Positions 25,169 to 34,402 of a stretch of DNA of 64,000 bases are shown here, piece by piece. The stretch is taken from assembly GCA_951813255.1 (NCBI GenBank), contig OX638353.1, forward strand, positions 992,001 through 1,056,000, given 5' to 3'. The number at the start of each line of letters is the position of its first letter. The stretch's first letter is position 1. The DNA is from an uncultured Dehalococcoidia bacterium (GTDB lineage Bacteria; Chloroflexota; Dehalococcoidia; Lucifugimonadales; JAAXIE01). The notes below the pieces were generated by a model. It was not told the DNA's origin and ran no database searches. It worked only from the letters and a program-made list of their open reading frames with translations. The translations under genes were made by a program, and so were the position numbers.

Positions 25169-26599
25169 GTGACACAGACCGCATTCCGCCCTGCTACCCG
25201 CAGTTCCGGCATCCTCTCAATCTTCAGCAAGTACCCTGACTTCCGGCGCTACTACATCGGACTGACAACCTCGGTGTTCGGCTATCGCATGATAGTCGAC
25301 TTCAGCCTCGGCGTTCTCATCTACGACATCACCGGCGACTCACGCTACCTCGGGTGGATGTTCCTCGCCCTCGCTGTGCCTACCGTGACTCTGAACCTGT
25401 TGGGGGGCGTCTTCGCTGATAAGTTCGACCCTAGACGCCTGATGGGCGTTGTCGAAAGCCTGACGGCCATTATGGTGGCTGGCCTCGGAGTGTTGACATT
25501 CACTGAGACAGTCGAGGCGTGGCATGTGATTGTGGCCGGAGGTCTGTTCGGCACAGGCCAAGCCTTCGGCGAAGCAGCTCGCGCCTCTCTCTATGCCCGC
25601 CTCATCGAACGTCGCGACATGACTCTCGTAGTCCCACTCAATTCAATTGTGTGGCCCACCACTCGATCCATAGCCCCATTTGCTGCAGGTTATATCGCGG
25701 GCAAAGCCGGTATAGGGACTGCTGGCGTAGCCCCCGTGGTCTTCGCGGCAGCAGCCGGATTCATGCTAATGGCCATAATGTGCCAGACCCTCACCCTCCG
25801 CCCATCCGAGCGCGCCAGCCGCAGCGTCATCCGCGAGATGATTACTGGGGTCCAGTTCATCGTAGAACATCGTATCTTTCTCTACCTCGTGAGCTTCAGC
25901 ATCTTTACTGCCATATTCGGCATGTCCTACCTGATGTTCATGCCCGCCTTCGCCAAGGAAATATTCGACGGCGAACAGGAGGTGGTCGGCACCCTGCTCA
26001 TGTTTGCTGGCCTCGGCTCCATAGTCGGCCTCGTCGTATCCATGGCCTTGGCCCGCGCTGAACGCAGAGGGCTCATTATCATCGGCGGGGCCATGGGCTT
26101 CGGTACCTTCATCATGCTCTTTGCCATGGCGCCTTGGTACCCGCTGTCCCTAGCCATGGTCCTTATGGCCGGAGTCTGCAACTCCCTCTACCTGACCGCC
26201 GTCATGACCACGCTGCAAATGCAGGTTCCCGATGCTCTCCGTGGCCGAGTCATGGGTATCTACACCATCTGCTATGGTTCTATTCCCTTGGGCACCATCC
26301 CCCTTTCCCAAGTGAGCCATCTGACAGACCCACGGGTCGCAGTGGCCATGGGCGGCGCCTTGGTTATTGGCTTTGCCATCTGTATAGCGTTGTTCACCAG
26401 TCGTGTCCGCTCCATCAAGACCAGCCAGCCCTCTGTGGTACCCCATGGGGCCGGCGACGATGCCGATGACAAGCCCGGCCGAGATGACGGAAACAAACCC
26501 AGTGGCGATAACGGCAACAAGCCAGGAGGCGATGACTCCTTAGGTTCGCGTCAGCCATTGGAATCCAGCCGGTCCGAGTCGCGGCAATCTGCCGTCTGA
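25169..26599 (+). CDS. MFS transporter (MFS_3-like) with low-complexity tail
   Basis: A 476-residue membrane protein. The opening SKYPDFRRYYIGLTTSVFGY and VDFSLGVLIYDITGDSRYLG match the MFS_3/enterobactin-exporter-like group, with FADKFDPRRLMGVVESLTA between helices 2 and 3. About twelve hydrophobic helices follow. The last 50 residues form a soluble tail with three imperfect repeats of the type DD-x-KPG-x-D and GNKP, probably cytoplasmic and flexible. GTG at 25169 is the chosen start. It may export or take up the substrates of neighbouring oxidoreductases. Confidence 0.83.
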   Translation: MTQTAFRPATRSSGILSIFSKYPDFRRYYIGLTTSVFGYRMIVDFSLGVLIYDITGDSRYLGWMFLALAVPTVTLNLLGGVFADKFDPRRLMGVVESLTAIMVAGLGVLTFTETVEAWHVIVAGGLFGTGQAFGEAARASLYARLIERRDMTLVVPLNSIVWPTTRSIAPFAAGYIAGKAGIGTAGVAPVVFAAAAGFMLMAIMCQTLTLRPSERASRSVIREMITGVQFIVEHRIFLYLVSFSIFTAIFGMSYLMFMPAFAKEIFDGEQEVVGTLLMFAGLGSIVGLVVSMALARAERRGLIIIGGAMGFGTFIMLFAMAPWYPLSLAMVLMAGVCNSLYLTAVMTTLQMQVPDALRGRVMGIYTICYGSIPLGTIPLSQVSHLTDPRVAVAMGGALVIGFAICIALFTSRVRSIKTSQPSVVPHGAGDDADDKPGRDDGNKPSGDNGNKPGGDDSLGSRQPLESSRSESRQSAV

Positions 26600-26612
26600 C
26601 GTGGATCGACGA

Positions 26613-26618
26613 TATAAT
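26613..26618 (+). promoter_or_regulatory. TATAAT -10 box before CoxL-like gene
   Basis: A perfect TATAAT lies 48 bases before the ATG at 26667, in the short gap after the MFS gene. AAGGGA precedes the start codon. Confidence 0.5.
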
Positions 26619-26666
26619 TCCCCAAACTTCCATGCGGACTTCCCGCCACGCTGACAAGGGAGCAAC

Positions 26667-28961
26667 ATGACCACATATGCTGGCGCCAGCATGCGCCGAT
26701 TCGAAGACCCTCGTTTGGTGCAAGGTAAGGGCTCCTACGTGGACGACATGCTGCCCGATGGTGCCCTCTTCGCCATGTTCCTGCGAAGCCCCCATGCCCA
26801 CGCTCGCATACTCTCCATCGACCCTCAACCAGCGCGTGACCTTCCGGGCGTCATCGCCACCCTCACTGCCTCAGATATAGACGGCCTCATCGGCGACATT
26901 CCCGCCAACCAGGTCGATACTGAGCAAGTGGAGGCCGCACCGGAGCACCCCATCCTAGCCAAGGGAAGGGTTGCATATGTAGGCCAGCCCGTGGCCGTGG
27001 TCGTAGCGGAAACACGTGGGGCCGCTCGTGATGCCTTGGAGTCCATCCACGTCGAGTACGATGTGCTTCCAGCCATCGTCGACCCGCTTCAAGCCCTCGA
27101 CCCGTCCTCCCAGCCGATACACCCTGAGACCGGCACTAACCTAGCCGTCCGCCACCTGATGCAGCGTGGCGATCCCGACGCCGCCATCTCCAGCGCACCC
27201 CACGTGGTCAAGGGCACTTACTATGTGCCTCGGCTGGCTCCTGCGCCCATGGAAGGCCGTGCCCTCGTGGTCCACCACGACTCCGCCGAAAACAGCCTCA
27301 CCATGTGGACCTCCACCCAAGTGCCTCATAAGGTCCGCACCTTCCTCGCTGGCCTGCTCGGCAGACCGGAGATGAACATCCGCGTCATCGCTCCCGATGT
27401 CGGGGGTGGGTTCGGTCAGAAGGTGGAAACCTGGCCCGAAGAGGTGGCGCTATGCCACCTCGCCATCGGAATGGACCGGCCCATCAAGTGGGTGGAAGAG
27501 CGCTGGGAGAACACGCTGGCCTACCAAGCCCGTGGCTACCATGGCGAAATCGAGGCCGCCGTCGATGATAACGGCACTATCCTCGCCATGCGAATGCGCA
27601 TGATCGGCGACCTGGGAGGCTACTTCCTTACCTCCACCTCCCGTGTAGCCCGGACTACGGGGCAACGGGTCGCTGGCCCCTACTCCATCCACGACATGAG
27701 CGTAGAAGTCCTCGGGGTAGTGACCAACAAGCCCCCAACCGGTCCCTACCGCGGTGCCGGCGGGCCGGAGAGCGCCTTTATGATGGAGCGCACTATCGAC
27801 ATGATCGCCAAAGAGTTGAATATGGACCCCAGCGAGGTGCGCCGCCGCAACTTCGTATCCCCATCCGAGTTCCCTTACACCACAGCCACAGGCCTTACCT
27901 ACGACTCCGGCGACTTCCATCCCGCTTTCCAGCGTGCCCTCGAGCTGGGTGAATATGACCGCTACCGCCGCCAGCAAAGAACTCGGCGCCCTGGCGACCC
28001 TTTCATCGGCGTCGGCATCGCCACCGTGGTCAAGGCCGCAGGTGGTGTGGGCGAGATGCGCGACAGCAGCGCCATCGTCACTATCGAGCCCACCGGCGAG
28101 GTGACGGTCCACACCGAGGTCTCACCCCACGGCCAAGGCACGGAAACCGTCTTTGCCCAGATAGTTGCTGACCAGTTGGGCCTTACACCTGATCGAGTAC
28201 AAGTCCTCCACGGCGACAGTAGTGTCTTCCCCACCGGACAAGGCACCTTCGCCAGCCGGGGCCTGACCATAGGAGGCTCCGCTGTCTACTTGGGTGTTGA
28301 GCAGGCCCGCGAGAAGCTTGCCTCCATCGCTGCTCAACTCCTGGAGTGCGATTCTGCGGACGTCACATTTCAGGACGGTAAGGTGTCCAACGCCAATAAT
28401 CCCCAGCAAAGCGTAGCCTTCACGGAGCTTTGCCGCGCTGCCTATGAGACGGAAGGTGGACCTGGAATGACCTTCCACCAGTCATTCACCCTGCCCGGCA
28501 ACGCCTTCGGGTTCGGAGCGCACGTTGTCGTGGTGCAAGTGGACCCCGACACGGGCGAAATAAGCTTCCTGAAGTACGCAGCAGTCCACGACTGCGGCCG
28601 TATCATCAACCCCAAGCTCCTTGAGGGGCAGATGCACGGCGCACTGGCACAAGGCTTGGGGCAAGGACTGATGGAAGCTATACAGTACGGGCAGGACGGG
28701 CAGCCTCTGACGGCCACCTTTGCCGACTATTCCATGCCCACGGCGTCGGATATGCCTACCCTTACCGCCGAAACCATGGAAACGCCCTCGCCCATCAATC
28801 CCCTAGGGGTGAAGGGCGGGGGCGAATTACCCACGGTGGCCTCACCGGTAGCAGTGGCCAACGCATTGGTCGATGCCCTCGCCAGCGCCGGCGTTGAGCA
28901 CCTTGATGCTCCGCTGACGCCGGAGAGAGTGTGGCAAGCTCTTCATGAGAGTTGCCGTTAA
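26667..28961 (+). CDS. CoxL-type molybdopterin-binding subunit, stand-alone
   Basis: A 764-residue xanthine dehydrogenase/aldehyde oxidase large subunit. ASMRRFEDPRLVQGKGSYVD opens the fumarylacetoacetase-like first domain. DVGGGFGQKVE is in the cofactor-binding part. GPYRGAGGPESAFMMERTID is the active-site loop, which lacks the AYRCSFR of true form I CO dehydrogenase. HGQGTETVFAQIVADQLGLT and NPLGVKGGGELPTVASP, with the late catalytic Glu, follow. No CoxM or CoxS gene adjoins, so FAD and iron-sulfur subunits must come from elsewhere, perhaps the operon at 36.7-38.1 kb. It probably hydroxylates an N-heterocycle or aldehyde. Confidence 0.87.
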   Translation: MTTYAGASMRRFEDPRLVQGKGSYVDDMLPDGALFAMFLRSPHAHARILSIDPQPARDLPGVIATLTASDIDGLIGDIPANQVDTEQVEAAPEHPILAKGRVAYVGQPVAVVVAETRGAARDALESIHVEYDVLPAIVDPLQALDPSSQPIHPETGTNLAVRHLMQRGDPDAAISSAPHVVKGTYYVPRLAPAPMEGRALVVHHDSAENSLTMWTSTQVPHKVRTFLAGLLGRPEMNIRVIAPDVGGGFGQKVETWPEEVALCHLAIGMDRPIKWVEERWENTLAYQARGYHGEIEAAVDDNGTILAMRMRMIGDLGGYFLTSTSRVARTTGQRVAGPYSIHDMSVEVLGVVTNKPPTGPYRGAGGPESAFMMERTIDMIAKELNMDPSEVRRRNFVSPSEFPYTTATGLTYDSGDFHPAFQRALELGEYDRYRRQQRTRRPGDPFIGVGIATVVKAAGGVGEMRDSSAIVTIEPTGEVTVHTEVSPHGQGTETVFAQIVADQLGLTPDRVQVLHGDSSVFPTGQGTFASRGLTIGGSAVYLGVEQAREKLASIAAQLLECDSADVTFQDGKVSNANNPQQSVAFTELCRAAYETEGGPGMTFHQSFTLPGNAFGFGAHVVVVQVDPDTGEISFLKYAAVHDCGRIINPKLLEGQMHGALAQGLGQGLMEAIQYGQDGQPLTATFADYSMPTASDMPTLTAETMETPSPINPLGVKGGGELPTVASPVAVANALVDALASAGVEHLDAPLTPERVWQALHESCR

Positions 28962-28968
28962 ATCCAGC

Positions 28969-29418
28969 CTACTCGATTTCGAGGATCATCTCGATTTCGA
29001 TGCACTGCTGGTTGGGCAGGCCACCCATGCCCACTGCAGACCGGGCGTGGGCGCCTCGCTCCCCATACAACTGGGCCAGCAGGTCAGTGGCCCCGTTGGC
29101 TACCAGAGGCTGCTGACCAAAGTCGGGGGCGGAGTTGACCATGCATAGGAGCTTGGCCACCCGCTTCACCCGGTCCAGGTCACCGATGGCAACCTTCACG
29201 TCAGCCAAGCAGTTGAGGCAGGCCTGCCGCGCAGCTTCATAACCCTGCTCGACAGTAACATCGGTACCCAGCTTGCCATTGTGCAGGTTGCCGGGCGTGT
29301 GTCCTCCCACGAACAGGATGTTGCCAATCTGCACTGCTCCAGCCCGCCCCGCAGCGGGCGCGTTGGGCGTGGGCAACTCCAGTCCCAGTTCAGCCAGCTT
29401 GTCCTCTACTTGAGACAC
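28969..29418 (-). CDS. Rid (YjgF/YER057c/UK114)-family protein
   Basis: A 149-residue Rid-family protein. VQIGNILFVGGHTPGNLHNG is the first strand pair. GYEAARQACLNCLADVKVAI and RVKRVAKLLCMVNSAPDFGQ are the helix and following strand, and GARGAHARSAVGMGGLP-like residues give the conserved Arg before the last strands. Rid proteins hydrolyse reactive enamines/imines or act on related ring-opening products. The C terminus meets the CoxL-like gene tail to tail with a 7-base gap. Confidence 0.85.
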   Translation of the reverse strand: MSQVEDKLAELGLELPTPNAPAAGRAGAVQIGNILFVGGHTPGNLHNGKLGTDVTVEQGYEAARQACLNCLADVKVAIGDLDRVKRVAKLLCMVNSAPDFGQQPLVANGATDLLAQLYGERGAHARSAVGMGGLPNQQCIEIEMILEIE

Positions 29419-29491
29419 CTTTCACCACCTTTGTCTATCGTTTGGATCTGGGATAACGTGACAACCCGAAGTCGTCACACTAAAGAGGAAG

Positions 29492-29929
29492 TTACGCGCT
29501 CACCAATTCCTCGTAGCTCGGCTCAGGCATACCCTCGACCCATGTGGGGTCGCGTAACTCCAACCGATTGCCACTGGGGTCCAGGAAGTACATCTCGCGC
29601 CCACAGAAGACTCCCCGTCCCCTGTAGGTAAGCCCTACGACGGTCACGTTCTCTTCCTTGAACACCTTGCACGCTCGGTCGAAGGTTTCCGGGCTCACCG
29701 TAAAGGAATGGTGCGCGCGCACATCGGCGTCGGAAGACACCTCCATCGGCTCCGCTACTTCGCACAGAAGTATGTTGTGGTCGCCCACATTGAAGCAGGT
29801 CATTATGGAGTTGCCCAAGCGCGCCTTGAAGTCCAAGCCCAGAAGCTCGCCGTAGAATTTCTCTGACTCCTCAATGTTGTTCACCGGTATGGACCAGTGA
29901 GTAACGCCCTCGATCTTGATATCGCCCAT
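29492..29929 (-). CDS. VOC/glyoxalase-family protein
   Basis: A 145-residue VOC protein. THWSIPVNNIEESEKFYGEL is module one with the first His. VRAHHSFTVSPETFDRACKV opens module two with His residues, and MYFLDPSGNRLELRDP gives the terminal Glu. All three metal-ligand positions are present. It lies divergent from the binding-fold gene at 30062 and downstream of nothing on its own strand. Possible activities are ring-cleaving dioxygenase, lyase or epimerase. Confidence 0.85.
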   Translation of the reverse strand: MGDIKIEGVTHWSIPVNNIEESEKFYGELLGLDFKARLGNSIMTCFNVGDHNILLCEVAEPMEVSSDADVRAHHSFTVSPETFDRACKVFKEENVTVVGLTYRGRGVFCGREMYFLDPSGNRLELRDPTWVEGMPEPSYEELVSA

Positions 29930-30016
29930 GTTATCCCCCTGTTCTCAGGTAGGCGTAGCATACCATAGTCGCAGGACATCTCAGGGTAGGCACGTAGCCG
30001 ATCGGCCTACGCCGTG

Positions 30017-30022
30017 TACAAT
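30017..30022 (+). promoter_or_regulatory. -10 box before dihydroxyphthalate decarboxylase-like gene
   Basis: TACAAT lies 39 bases before the ATG at 30062. GAGGAG at about 30050 is the ribosome binding site. Confidence 0.4.
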
Positions 30023-30061
30023 GCTCAGAACAGCCGTATCCGGCCTGTGGAGGAGTGCGCC

Positions 30062-31048
30062 ATGGAACATCTGCCCCTGACCCTAGCTTGTGGCTCCAAC
30101 GAACACCTGGAGCCCCTGAGGGACGGCTTGGTCCGGCCCAACGGTATCGATCTGACATACCAGACTGTGGACCCAGTGACCACTTTGGTCGATCGGATGG
30201 TCAAAGGACAAGAGTTCCACGCCTCGGAGATGTTTCTAGCCCTCTATTTCACTGCCCGGTCCCAAGATGCCTTCCCCTTCGTTGCAATGCCCATCTTCCC
30301 CTCCCGCGCATTCCGCCATAGCAACATCTTCATCAACACGAATTCCGGCATACGGGAGGCCAAGGACCTGCAGGGCAAGCGTGTGGGGTTGCCTGAGTAC
30401 CGCCAGACGGCTTCGGTTTGGATAAAGGGCATCCTGCAACACGATTACGGCGTGGACCTGACCTCAATTCAATGGTTTGAGGGCGGGTACAACGACTCGC
30501 GTCCCAGAGACGAGATGGACATCGCCCCCGCTGGCCCCATTTCACTGGAGTTCATCCCAGAGACGGACAACCTGAACGCCATGCTGGAACGCGGCGACCT
30601 CGACGCCCTCATCGGCGCCGGAAGACCAGCCTCCTTCGGAGTCAGCCCCCATGTGCAGCGCCTATTCGCCGATTATCCCTCCGAGGAGCGCGACTACTAT
30701 CGCCGGACCGGCCTCTACCCCATTATGCACACCTTGGTGGTGCAAGAGAGTGTCTACCAAAAGCAACCGTGGGTGGCCCAGAGCATCTACCAAGCTGCCT
30801 GCCAGTCCAAGGAGACAGCTTGGGCCAAGCTGCGTTCCAGCGGCTCAACCGGCACAATGGCCCCTTGGGGCGTGACTGATCTCGCGGAGTTGGAAGGACT
30901 CTTCGGGCCCGACCCGTGGCCCAACGGATTGGAAGCTAACCGGGCCAACCTGGAAACCCTCATGGGCTACCTGGTCGAGCAGGGCTTGCTTCCCGCTGCC
31001 ACCCCCATCGACGACCTCTTCGTCAGCGTGGAGCAGCCCGAGGCGTGA
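30062..31048 (+). CDS. 4,5-dihydroxyphthalate decarboxylase-like protein (binding-protein fold)
   Basis: A 328-residue protein. LPLTLACGSNEHLEPLRDGL and GIDLTYQTVDPVTTLVDRMV, with MFLALYFTARSQDAFPFVAM following, are the pattern of Pht5-type 4,5-dihydroxyphthalate decarboxylases, which share the periplasmic-binding fold. NTNSGIREAKDLQGKRVGLP is the hinge. There is no signal peptide, consistent with a cytoplasmic enzyme. The ATG at 30062 is supported by GAGGAG. It is the fourth signal-less binding-fold protein in the window and lies near oxygenase-type genes, consistent with aromatic acid breakdown. Confidence 0.78.
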   Translation: MEHLPLTLACGSNEHLEPLRDGLVRPNGIDLTYQTVDPVTTLVDRMVKGQEFHASEMFLALYFTARSQDAFPFVAMPIFPSRAFRHSNIFINTNSGIREAKDLQGKRVGLPEYRQTASVWIKGILQHDYGVDLTSIQWFEGGYNDSRPRDEMDIAPAGPISLEFIPETDNLNAMLERGDLDALIGAGRPASFGVSPHVQRLFADYPSEERDYYRRTGLYPIMHTLVVQESVYQKQPWVAQSIYQAACQSKETAWAKLRSSGSTGTMAPWGVTDLAELEGLFGPDPWPNGLEANRANLETLMGYLVEQGLLPAATPIDDLFVSVEQPEA

Positions 31049-31068
31049 GGGAAGGGGATCACTCTACC

Positions 31069-31860
31069 TTAGGAGATAACCAGCCCCCCATCGACGTATA
31101 CCGTAGTGCCGGTGATGTAGTCAGACGCGTCTGACGACATGTACAGAGCCATGAGGCCCACCTCTCGCAACTCGCCTGCGCGCCCTAGGGGCACGTTGGC
31201 AGCGGCGCGCTCGCGGAACCGCTGGAGGTCTTCCGGAGAGAGGTTATCGCTATCAGGGAACTGGCCTGGGGCAATGTTGTTCACGGTGACGCCGTATGGG
31301 GCCCACTCAAGGGCCAGTGACTTGGCGAGTTGCCCAAGACCTGCTTTGCCAGCGGCGTAGCCTGTGCGGTCGATCCCTGGCTTGGTCTCGGCAAATGAAG
31401 TGATGTTAATCACCTTGCCCTTGCGACGGCCCAGCATGTGCGGGCCCACGGCACGGCATCCCAGGAACCCTTGGGTCAGGTTCACGTCGACCACAAAGCG
31501 CCACTCGTCGTCAGATACGGGAGTCGTTCCCTCGGACCCGGGCAGTGGCACCATGGGCTTGCTGATGGCGTCGCCCACGTTGTTGATGAACACGTCGATG
31601 TGCCCCCAAAGGTCCAAGGCGTGCTGCACCGTGCGGTCCATGTCTTCCGACTTGGTGGCATCGGCCAGCAGAATCTCGATGGGATGCCCTGACGCCTCCA
31701 TTTCCTGGCGCAGAGGCTCTAGGTAACGGTCCGTCAACGAGGTGGCCAGTACCTTGGCCCCGCTCTCCGCCAGCACCCTCACGATGCCCTTGCCAATCCC
31801 CCGGGCCGCCCCGGTCACCACCACCGTCTTACCCTCGACATTCAGTTCCCTTGGTATCAA
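31069..31860 (-). CDS. Short-chain dehydrogenase/reductase
   Basis: A 263-residue classical SDR. VVVTGAARGIGKGIVRVLAE is the cofactor loop (TGxxxGxG) and FINNVGDAISK the NNxG strand. INITSFAETKPGIDRTGYAAGKAGLG has the Ser and the Tyr-x-x-x-Lys of the active site. VTVNNIAPGQFPDSD and TGTTVYVDGGLVIS are the closing strands. It is the last gene of the six-gene cox operon on the minus strand, 55 bases after the ABC transporter. It would oxidise or reduce a hydroxyl or keto group of the pathway intermediate. Confidence 0.9.
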   Translation of the reverse strand: MIPRELNVEGKTVVVTGAARGIGKGIVRVLAESGAKVLATSLTDRYLEPLRQEMEASGHPIEILLADATKSEDMDRTVQHALDLWGHIDVFINNVGDAISKPMVPLPGSEGTTPVSDDEWRFVVDVNLTQGFLGCRAVGPHMLGRRKGKVINITSFAETKPGIDRTGYAAGKAGLGQLAKSLALEWAPYGVTVNNIAPGQFPDSDNLSPEDLQRFRERAAANVPLGRAGELREVGLMALYMSSDASDYITGTTVYVDGGLVIS

Positions 31861-31915
31861 GTCACTCCTTTCGCCTATCGCTTTCCCGGTTCTGAAGTTT
31901 GAAAACTCCCAGCGC

Positions 31916-33877
31916 TCAGGCCTTGGCCAGCGCGCTGTCTTCTGGTATCACCTGCCCGTTCGACATAACGATGCCGTCCTCACAGCGGGCTTCCACGAGA
32001 CCGCTTTCGAATTGCTCCGTATAGAGTTGGGAATATAGCCCGCCACGTGCCAGCAACTCGCCGTGCGTTCCATGCTCGACAATCCGCCCGTGGTCCACGA
32101 CGTAGATTACGTCGGCCGCCATGATGGTGGAAAGACGGTGAGCGATTACCAGCGTCGTTCGCCCACGCATCAGCGGTTGCAGAGCGGCTTGGACGTAGCG
32201 CTCGCTGGTAGTGTCCAAGGCGGAAGTCGCCTCATCCAAAATGAGGATGCGGGGTTGGTGCAGCAGGACGCGAGCGATGGCCAAGCGTTGCCTCTCTCCG
32301 CCCGAGAAATGGGTGCCCCGCTCTCCAGCGATAGTTTCGTAACCGGTGGGCAATTCCATGATGCGGTCATGTATGTAGGCAGCCTTGGTGGCAGCCTCGA
32401 TTTCTTCTTGGGTGGCGTCGGGCTTGCCGTATAGCAGGTTGTCCCGCACGCTGGCGTGGAACAGATAGCTCTCTTGAGTGACGAACCCTATGAGGCGGGA
32501 TATCGACTCCATCCGTATATCCCTCACATCCACACGGTCGATGAGTACCCGTCCCTCGGTGACGTCGTACAGCCTCGGAATCAGGTGAGCGATGGTGGAC
32601 TTGCCCGCGCCGCTGGGACCGACGATCGCTGCCAGTTGACCCGGAGGCACCTCAAAGCTGATACCGTCCAGCACCCAGTGATGCTCCTCGGCTTTTTCCT
32701 CCAAGCGTTTACCCGCCAGCCTCTCTTCCGCCGTCAGACCGTAGTCCACCATCACATTGTCGAAGGTGATTCGGCCGGGAGAGAGTGCTGGGTCGACGTC
32801 TATGGCGTCGGGGGCATCGATGATTTCCTGGCGCATATCCAAATAGGCGAAAATTCGCTCAAACAGCGCCATGGAGGACTGAAGTTCGACTGAGACTTCC
32901 AGCAGCCTGCTAATGGGGAAGTAGAGGCGGGTCTGCAAAGTAGTGAAGGCAATGATGACGCCGGCTGTGATGCCGTCGGGGCCTGTACCCAGCAGAATGT
33001 AACCGGAGAGCAGGTATATCATGGCAGGCGCGATGGTGAAGAAGGTCATCACCACGGCAAAGAAGGTGTACCCAACCATCTGTTGACGCACCGCTAGGTC
33101 TGCCAACTGCTGGTTTTGCCCGTGGAAGTGGGCCACCTCCTGACCCTGCCTTCCAAAGAGCTTGGAGAGCATGATGCCCGATACTGAAAGGGTCTCCTGC
33201 GTGATGGCTGTCATCTCCGCCGTGGCCTCTTGCGCCCTTGCGGTGATGGCTCGTCGCTGTGCCCCCACGAACTTTGTGAGCACGAAGAACACGGGCACCG
33301 TCGCTATCGCAACCAAGGTCAGCTGCCACGAAAGCACCAGCATGGCTATAAGGGTGCTGAGAAGAATCACGCTGTTGGAGATGGTGTCTGAGACTGTCGA
33401 CGTCACGACGGTCTGTACGCCAGCCACATCATTGGACACCCGCGACTGCACCTCTCCGGTGCGTGTGCTGCTGAAGAAGCGCAGGGACATGCCCTGAAGA
33501 TGCAGGTAGAGGGTGTCCCGCAGATCGCGCATGACGTGTTGGCCCACTTTGTGGGTCATGTAAGTCTGGGAGACTCCCAACACGCCGTGGGCCACGGCCA
33601 CGGATGCCATCACACCGACAACCATCCACAGCAGGTCAATGTTGGGTCCGCCGGCAGGCGGGAAAAGAGCAGAGTCGAATACCACCTTGATGAGTAGAGG
33701 GTTGATGACGCCTATGCCAGCGGTGATCACCAGCAATAGACCAACTACGATGACTGAGGAGCTGTAGGGACGAAAGAGGCGGACGACGCGCCAGGAGATG
33801 CGGCGGCTTTGTGGGCTGGCGGGGCCGTCGCCGCCTGAGGGTTCCTGGGTTTGGGGACGCGATGGTGGAGGAGCCAT
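31916..33877 (-). CDS. ABC transporter, fused permease-ATPase
   Basis: A 653-residue exporter-type ABC protein. Residues 30-340 hold six membrane helices (for example SVIVVGLLLVITAGIGVINP and LSWQLTLVAIATVPVFFVLT). The ATPase has Walker A GPSGAGKST, the signature FSGGERQR and Walker B ILILDEATSALD, then IAHRLST as H-loop. The N-terminal 25 residues are Pro/Ser-rich. It acts as a homodimer or with a partner and exports lipids, peptides or drugs. Its presence in a molybdenum-hydroxylase operon, between coxG and an SDR, is unusual. The Shine-Dalgarno sequence is about 20 bases from the ATG, so initiation may be weak. Confidence 0.9.
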   Translation of the reverse strand: MAPPPSRPQTQEPSGGDGPASPQSRRISWRVVRLFRPYSSSVIVVGLLLVITAGIGVINPLLIKVVFDSALFPPAGGPNIDLLWMVVGVMASVAVAHGVLGVSQTYMTHKVGQHVMRDLRDTLYLHLQGMSLRFFSSTRTGEVQSRVSNDVAGVQTVVTSTVSDTISNSVILLSTLIAMLVLSWQLTLVAIATVPVFFVLTKFVGAQRRAITARAQEATAEMTAITQETLSVSGIMLSKLFGRQGQEVAHFHGQNQQLADLAVRQQMVGYTFFAVVMTFFTIAPAMIYLLSGYILLGTGPDGITAGVIIAFTTLQTRLYFPISRLLEVSVELQSSMALFERIFAYLDMRQEIIDAPDAIDVDPALSPGRITFDNVMVDYGLTAEERLAGKRLEEKAEEHHWVLDGISFEVPPGQLAAIVGPSGAGKSTIAHLIPRLYDVTEGRVLIDRVDVRDIRMESISRLIGFVTQESYLFHASVRDNLLYGKPDATQEEIEAATKAAYIHDRIMELPTGYETIAGERGTHFSGGERQRLAIARVLLHQPRILILDEATSALDTTSERYVQAALQPLMRGRTTLVIAHRLSTIMAADVIYVVDHGRIVEHGTHGELLARGGLYSQLYTEQFESGLVEARCEDGIVMSNGQVIPEDSALAKA

Positions 33878-33904
33878 ATATTAAAAAAGGTGCTCTCTCC
33901 TTGC

Positions 33905-34360
33905 TTAGGCCCCTGCGGCCCTCGCTGCGGCCTCCAGATTGTTGGCAAACTCCCTCGACATCTCCGACGCCTTGCGCCGGATCATCATGGAGCCCAACGA
34001 ACCCAGCTTGCCTGTCAGGCTGAAGTCAATCTCGAAGGACAGTTTGGTGCGGTCCTCACCCAACTCCTCCAACTCCAGCACAGCCGAGGGGATGCTTAGC
34101 ATGCTGCCTGAGGACTCCTTGCCCCGCCCTGACGCGACCAGCCGTCGCGGAGGGTCGACGTCATCCAGCGACATCTGGACCTGGAGTTGGACTCGAAAGG
34201 GGCCGACCCGCTGCACCACCAAGGTGTCGAAGGTGGTCTCGTTCACCGCTTCCCACGACTGCACGCCGGGCATGGCCGACAAGAAAAACTGTGGCTGCTG
34301 CAATAGGTCCCATACTTGTTGTATGGGATGGTCCACTTCCAGGCTGTCAGAGATTTTCAT
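33905..34360 (-). CDS. SRPBCC/CoxG-family protein
   Basis: A 151-residue START-like (SRPBCC) protein of the CoxG group. It begins MKISDSLEVDHPIQQVWDLL and continues AMPGVQSWEAVNETTFDTLV, then VGPFRVQLQVQMSLDDVDPP and DFSLTGKLGSLGSMMIRRKA. In cox operons CoxG-type proteins recruit the molybdenum hydroxylase to the membrane or help its maturation. It lies 42 bases downstream of coxL on the same strand. Confidence 0.85.
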   Translation of the reverse strand: MKISDSLEVDHPIQQVWDLLQQPQFFLSAMPGVQSWEAVNETTFDTLVVQRVGPFRVQLQVQMSLDDVDPPRRLVASGRGKESSGSMLSIPSAVLELEELGEDRTKLSFEIDFSLTGKLGSLGSMMIRRKASEMSREFANNLEAAARAAGA

Positions 34361-34402
34361 CTGTCCCTCCTTGATGACGCGGGGCCGTTTGCCGAATGCC
34401 CT

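Noticed and set aside
26667..28961. Carbon monoxide dehydrogenase large subunit
   Set aside because: The active-site loop lacks the CSFR motif of form I CoxL, so a general Mo-hydroxylase is the safer call.
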